The notes under the pieces: generated by a model
Told to the model about the DNA's origin: nothing
Seen by the model: only the letters and a program-made list of their open reading frames with translations
The model's database searches: none
Assembly: GCA_020853995.1 (NCBI GenBank)
Contig: JADYXV010000309.1
Location: 1-13,706 of the forward strand
Reading direction: 5' to 3'
Source: Novosphingobium sp.
GTDB lineage: Bacteria; Pseudomonadota; Alphaproteobacteria; Sphingomonadales; Sphingomonadaceae
DNA length: 13,706 nucleotides
Position numbers and translations under genes: made by a program
Shown: piece by piece, positions 13,255 through 13,706 of the stretch
Layout of the letters: the number at the start of each line of letters is the position of its first letter
How positions within the stretch are numbered: the stretch's first letter is position 1

Positions 13255-13706
13255 CACCACCCGATGATCTGGCCCGTGCGGTTGAAGCGGCGCTGTTCGC
13301 GGCCGAGCAGCCGATGACCGTGCAGGATTTGTCCCGGCACCTTGGCGATGCCGATGTCAGCGAAGCACTTGCCGCATTGCAGGGCGATTATGCAGGGCGC
13401 GGGATAGAATTGGTGGAGCGTGGCGGGCGCTGGCACTTTCAGACGGCACCCGATCTTGCGCACCTGTTGCGGCGCGAAAAAGAGGAACCGCGCCGCCTTT
13501 CGCGCGCAGCGACCGAGGCTTTGGCCATCATCGCCTATCACGAGCCGGTAAGCCGCGCCGAGATTGAGGCGATCCGTGGGGTGCAAACGGCAAAGGGCAC
13601 GCTGGATGTGTTGCTGGAGGCGGGATGGATTCGCATAGCCGGGCGGCGCGAGGTGCCGGGGCGCCCGACGATCTATGCCACCGCGCCTGATTTTCTAACG
13701 CATTTC
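13251..13706 (+). CDS. scpB: Segregation and condensation protein B, 3' end outside window
   Basis: ScpB is the dimeric winged-helix partner that binds the ScpA linker in the SMC-ScpAB condensin. The frame is open for 152 codons to the right edge. The first winged-helix unit covers about 6-75, starting LARAVEAALFAAEQPMTVQDL and including the ERGGRWHFQTAPDLA strand pair. The second begins with LSRAATEALAIIAYHEPVSRAEIE (about 83-107) and includes GRREVPGRPTIYATAP, the characteristic wing with a conserved Gly-Arg-Pro turn. The family usually has about 180-220 residues, so only the C-terminal end is missing. Its ATG overlaps the scpA stop (ATGA). In related genomes tatA often follows, but that lies beyond this window. 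Confidence 0.95.
   Translation, partial: MTPPDDLARAVEAALFAAEQPMTVQDLSRHLGDADVSEALAALQGDYAGRGIELVERGGRWHFQTAPDLAHLLRREKEEPRRLSRAATEALAIIAYHEPVSRAEIEAIRGVQTAKGTLDVLLEAGWIRIAGRREVPGRPTIYATAPDFLTHF

Overview
The window reads as ordinary chromosome of an alphaproteobacterium, most likely of the order Sphingomonadales (Novosphingobium/Sphingomonas-like). This rests on fairly high GC, third-position G/C preference, the ispH-thrB-rnhA order with an APH-fold homoserine kinase, the nagZ-scpA-scpB order, and a Cpa-type Flp pilus cluster. The genus is inferred from gene content and protein style; no search was run. Genes are tightly packed, no gap between genes exceeds about 120 bases, and I see no rRNA, tRNA, insertion sequence, prophage, CRISPR array or long repeat.

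Layout, left to right. (1) Bases 1-3128, minus strand: cpaA (prepilin peptidase), cpaB and cpaC (outer-membrane secretin), transcribed leftward; cpaC runs off the window edge. (2) Bases 3211-5312, plus strand: an alpha/beta hydrolase and an FAD-dependent oxidoreductase with a 4-base overlap. (3) Bases 5405-5587, plus strand: a 60-residue DUF1508/YegP-type protein behind a perfect Shine-Dalgarno. (4) Bases 5597-7967, minus strand: ispH, thrB, rnhA as one leftward operon. (5) Bases 8090-8752, plus strand: an unrecognised lipoprotein. (6) Bases 8827-13706, plus strand: argS, a SPOR-domain membrane protein, nagZ, scpA and scpB, the last cut by the right edge.

How the genes work together: the left block builds a Flp/Tad adhesive pilus. 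The ispH operon joins isoprenoid precursor synthesis, threonine synthesis and RNA-DNA hybrid removal. The right block joins arginine charging with peptidoglycan binding and recycling (SPOR protein, NagZ) and chromosome condensation (ScpA, ScpB).

The most notable observation is an in-frame amber codon in thrB at 6132-6130, exactly where the family normally has the Tyr of a Tyr-Asp-Trp-Leu-Asn motif. The remaining 34 codons stay open and still end in the ATGA overlap with rnhA. It is a recent nonsense mutation, a sequencing error, or (less likely) readthrough. Secondary points are small inverted repeats placed at gene ends and in the cpaA/hydrolase divergent region. I found no convincing undescribed multi-gene system here.
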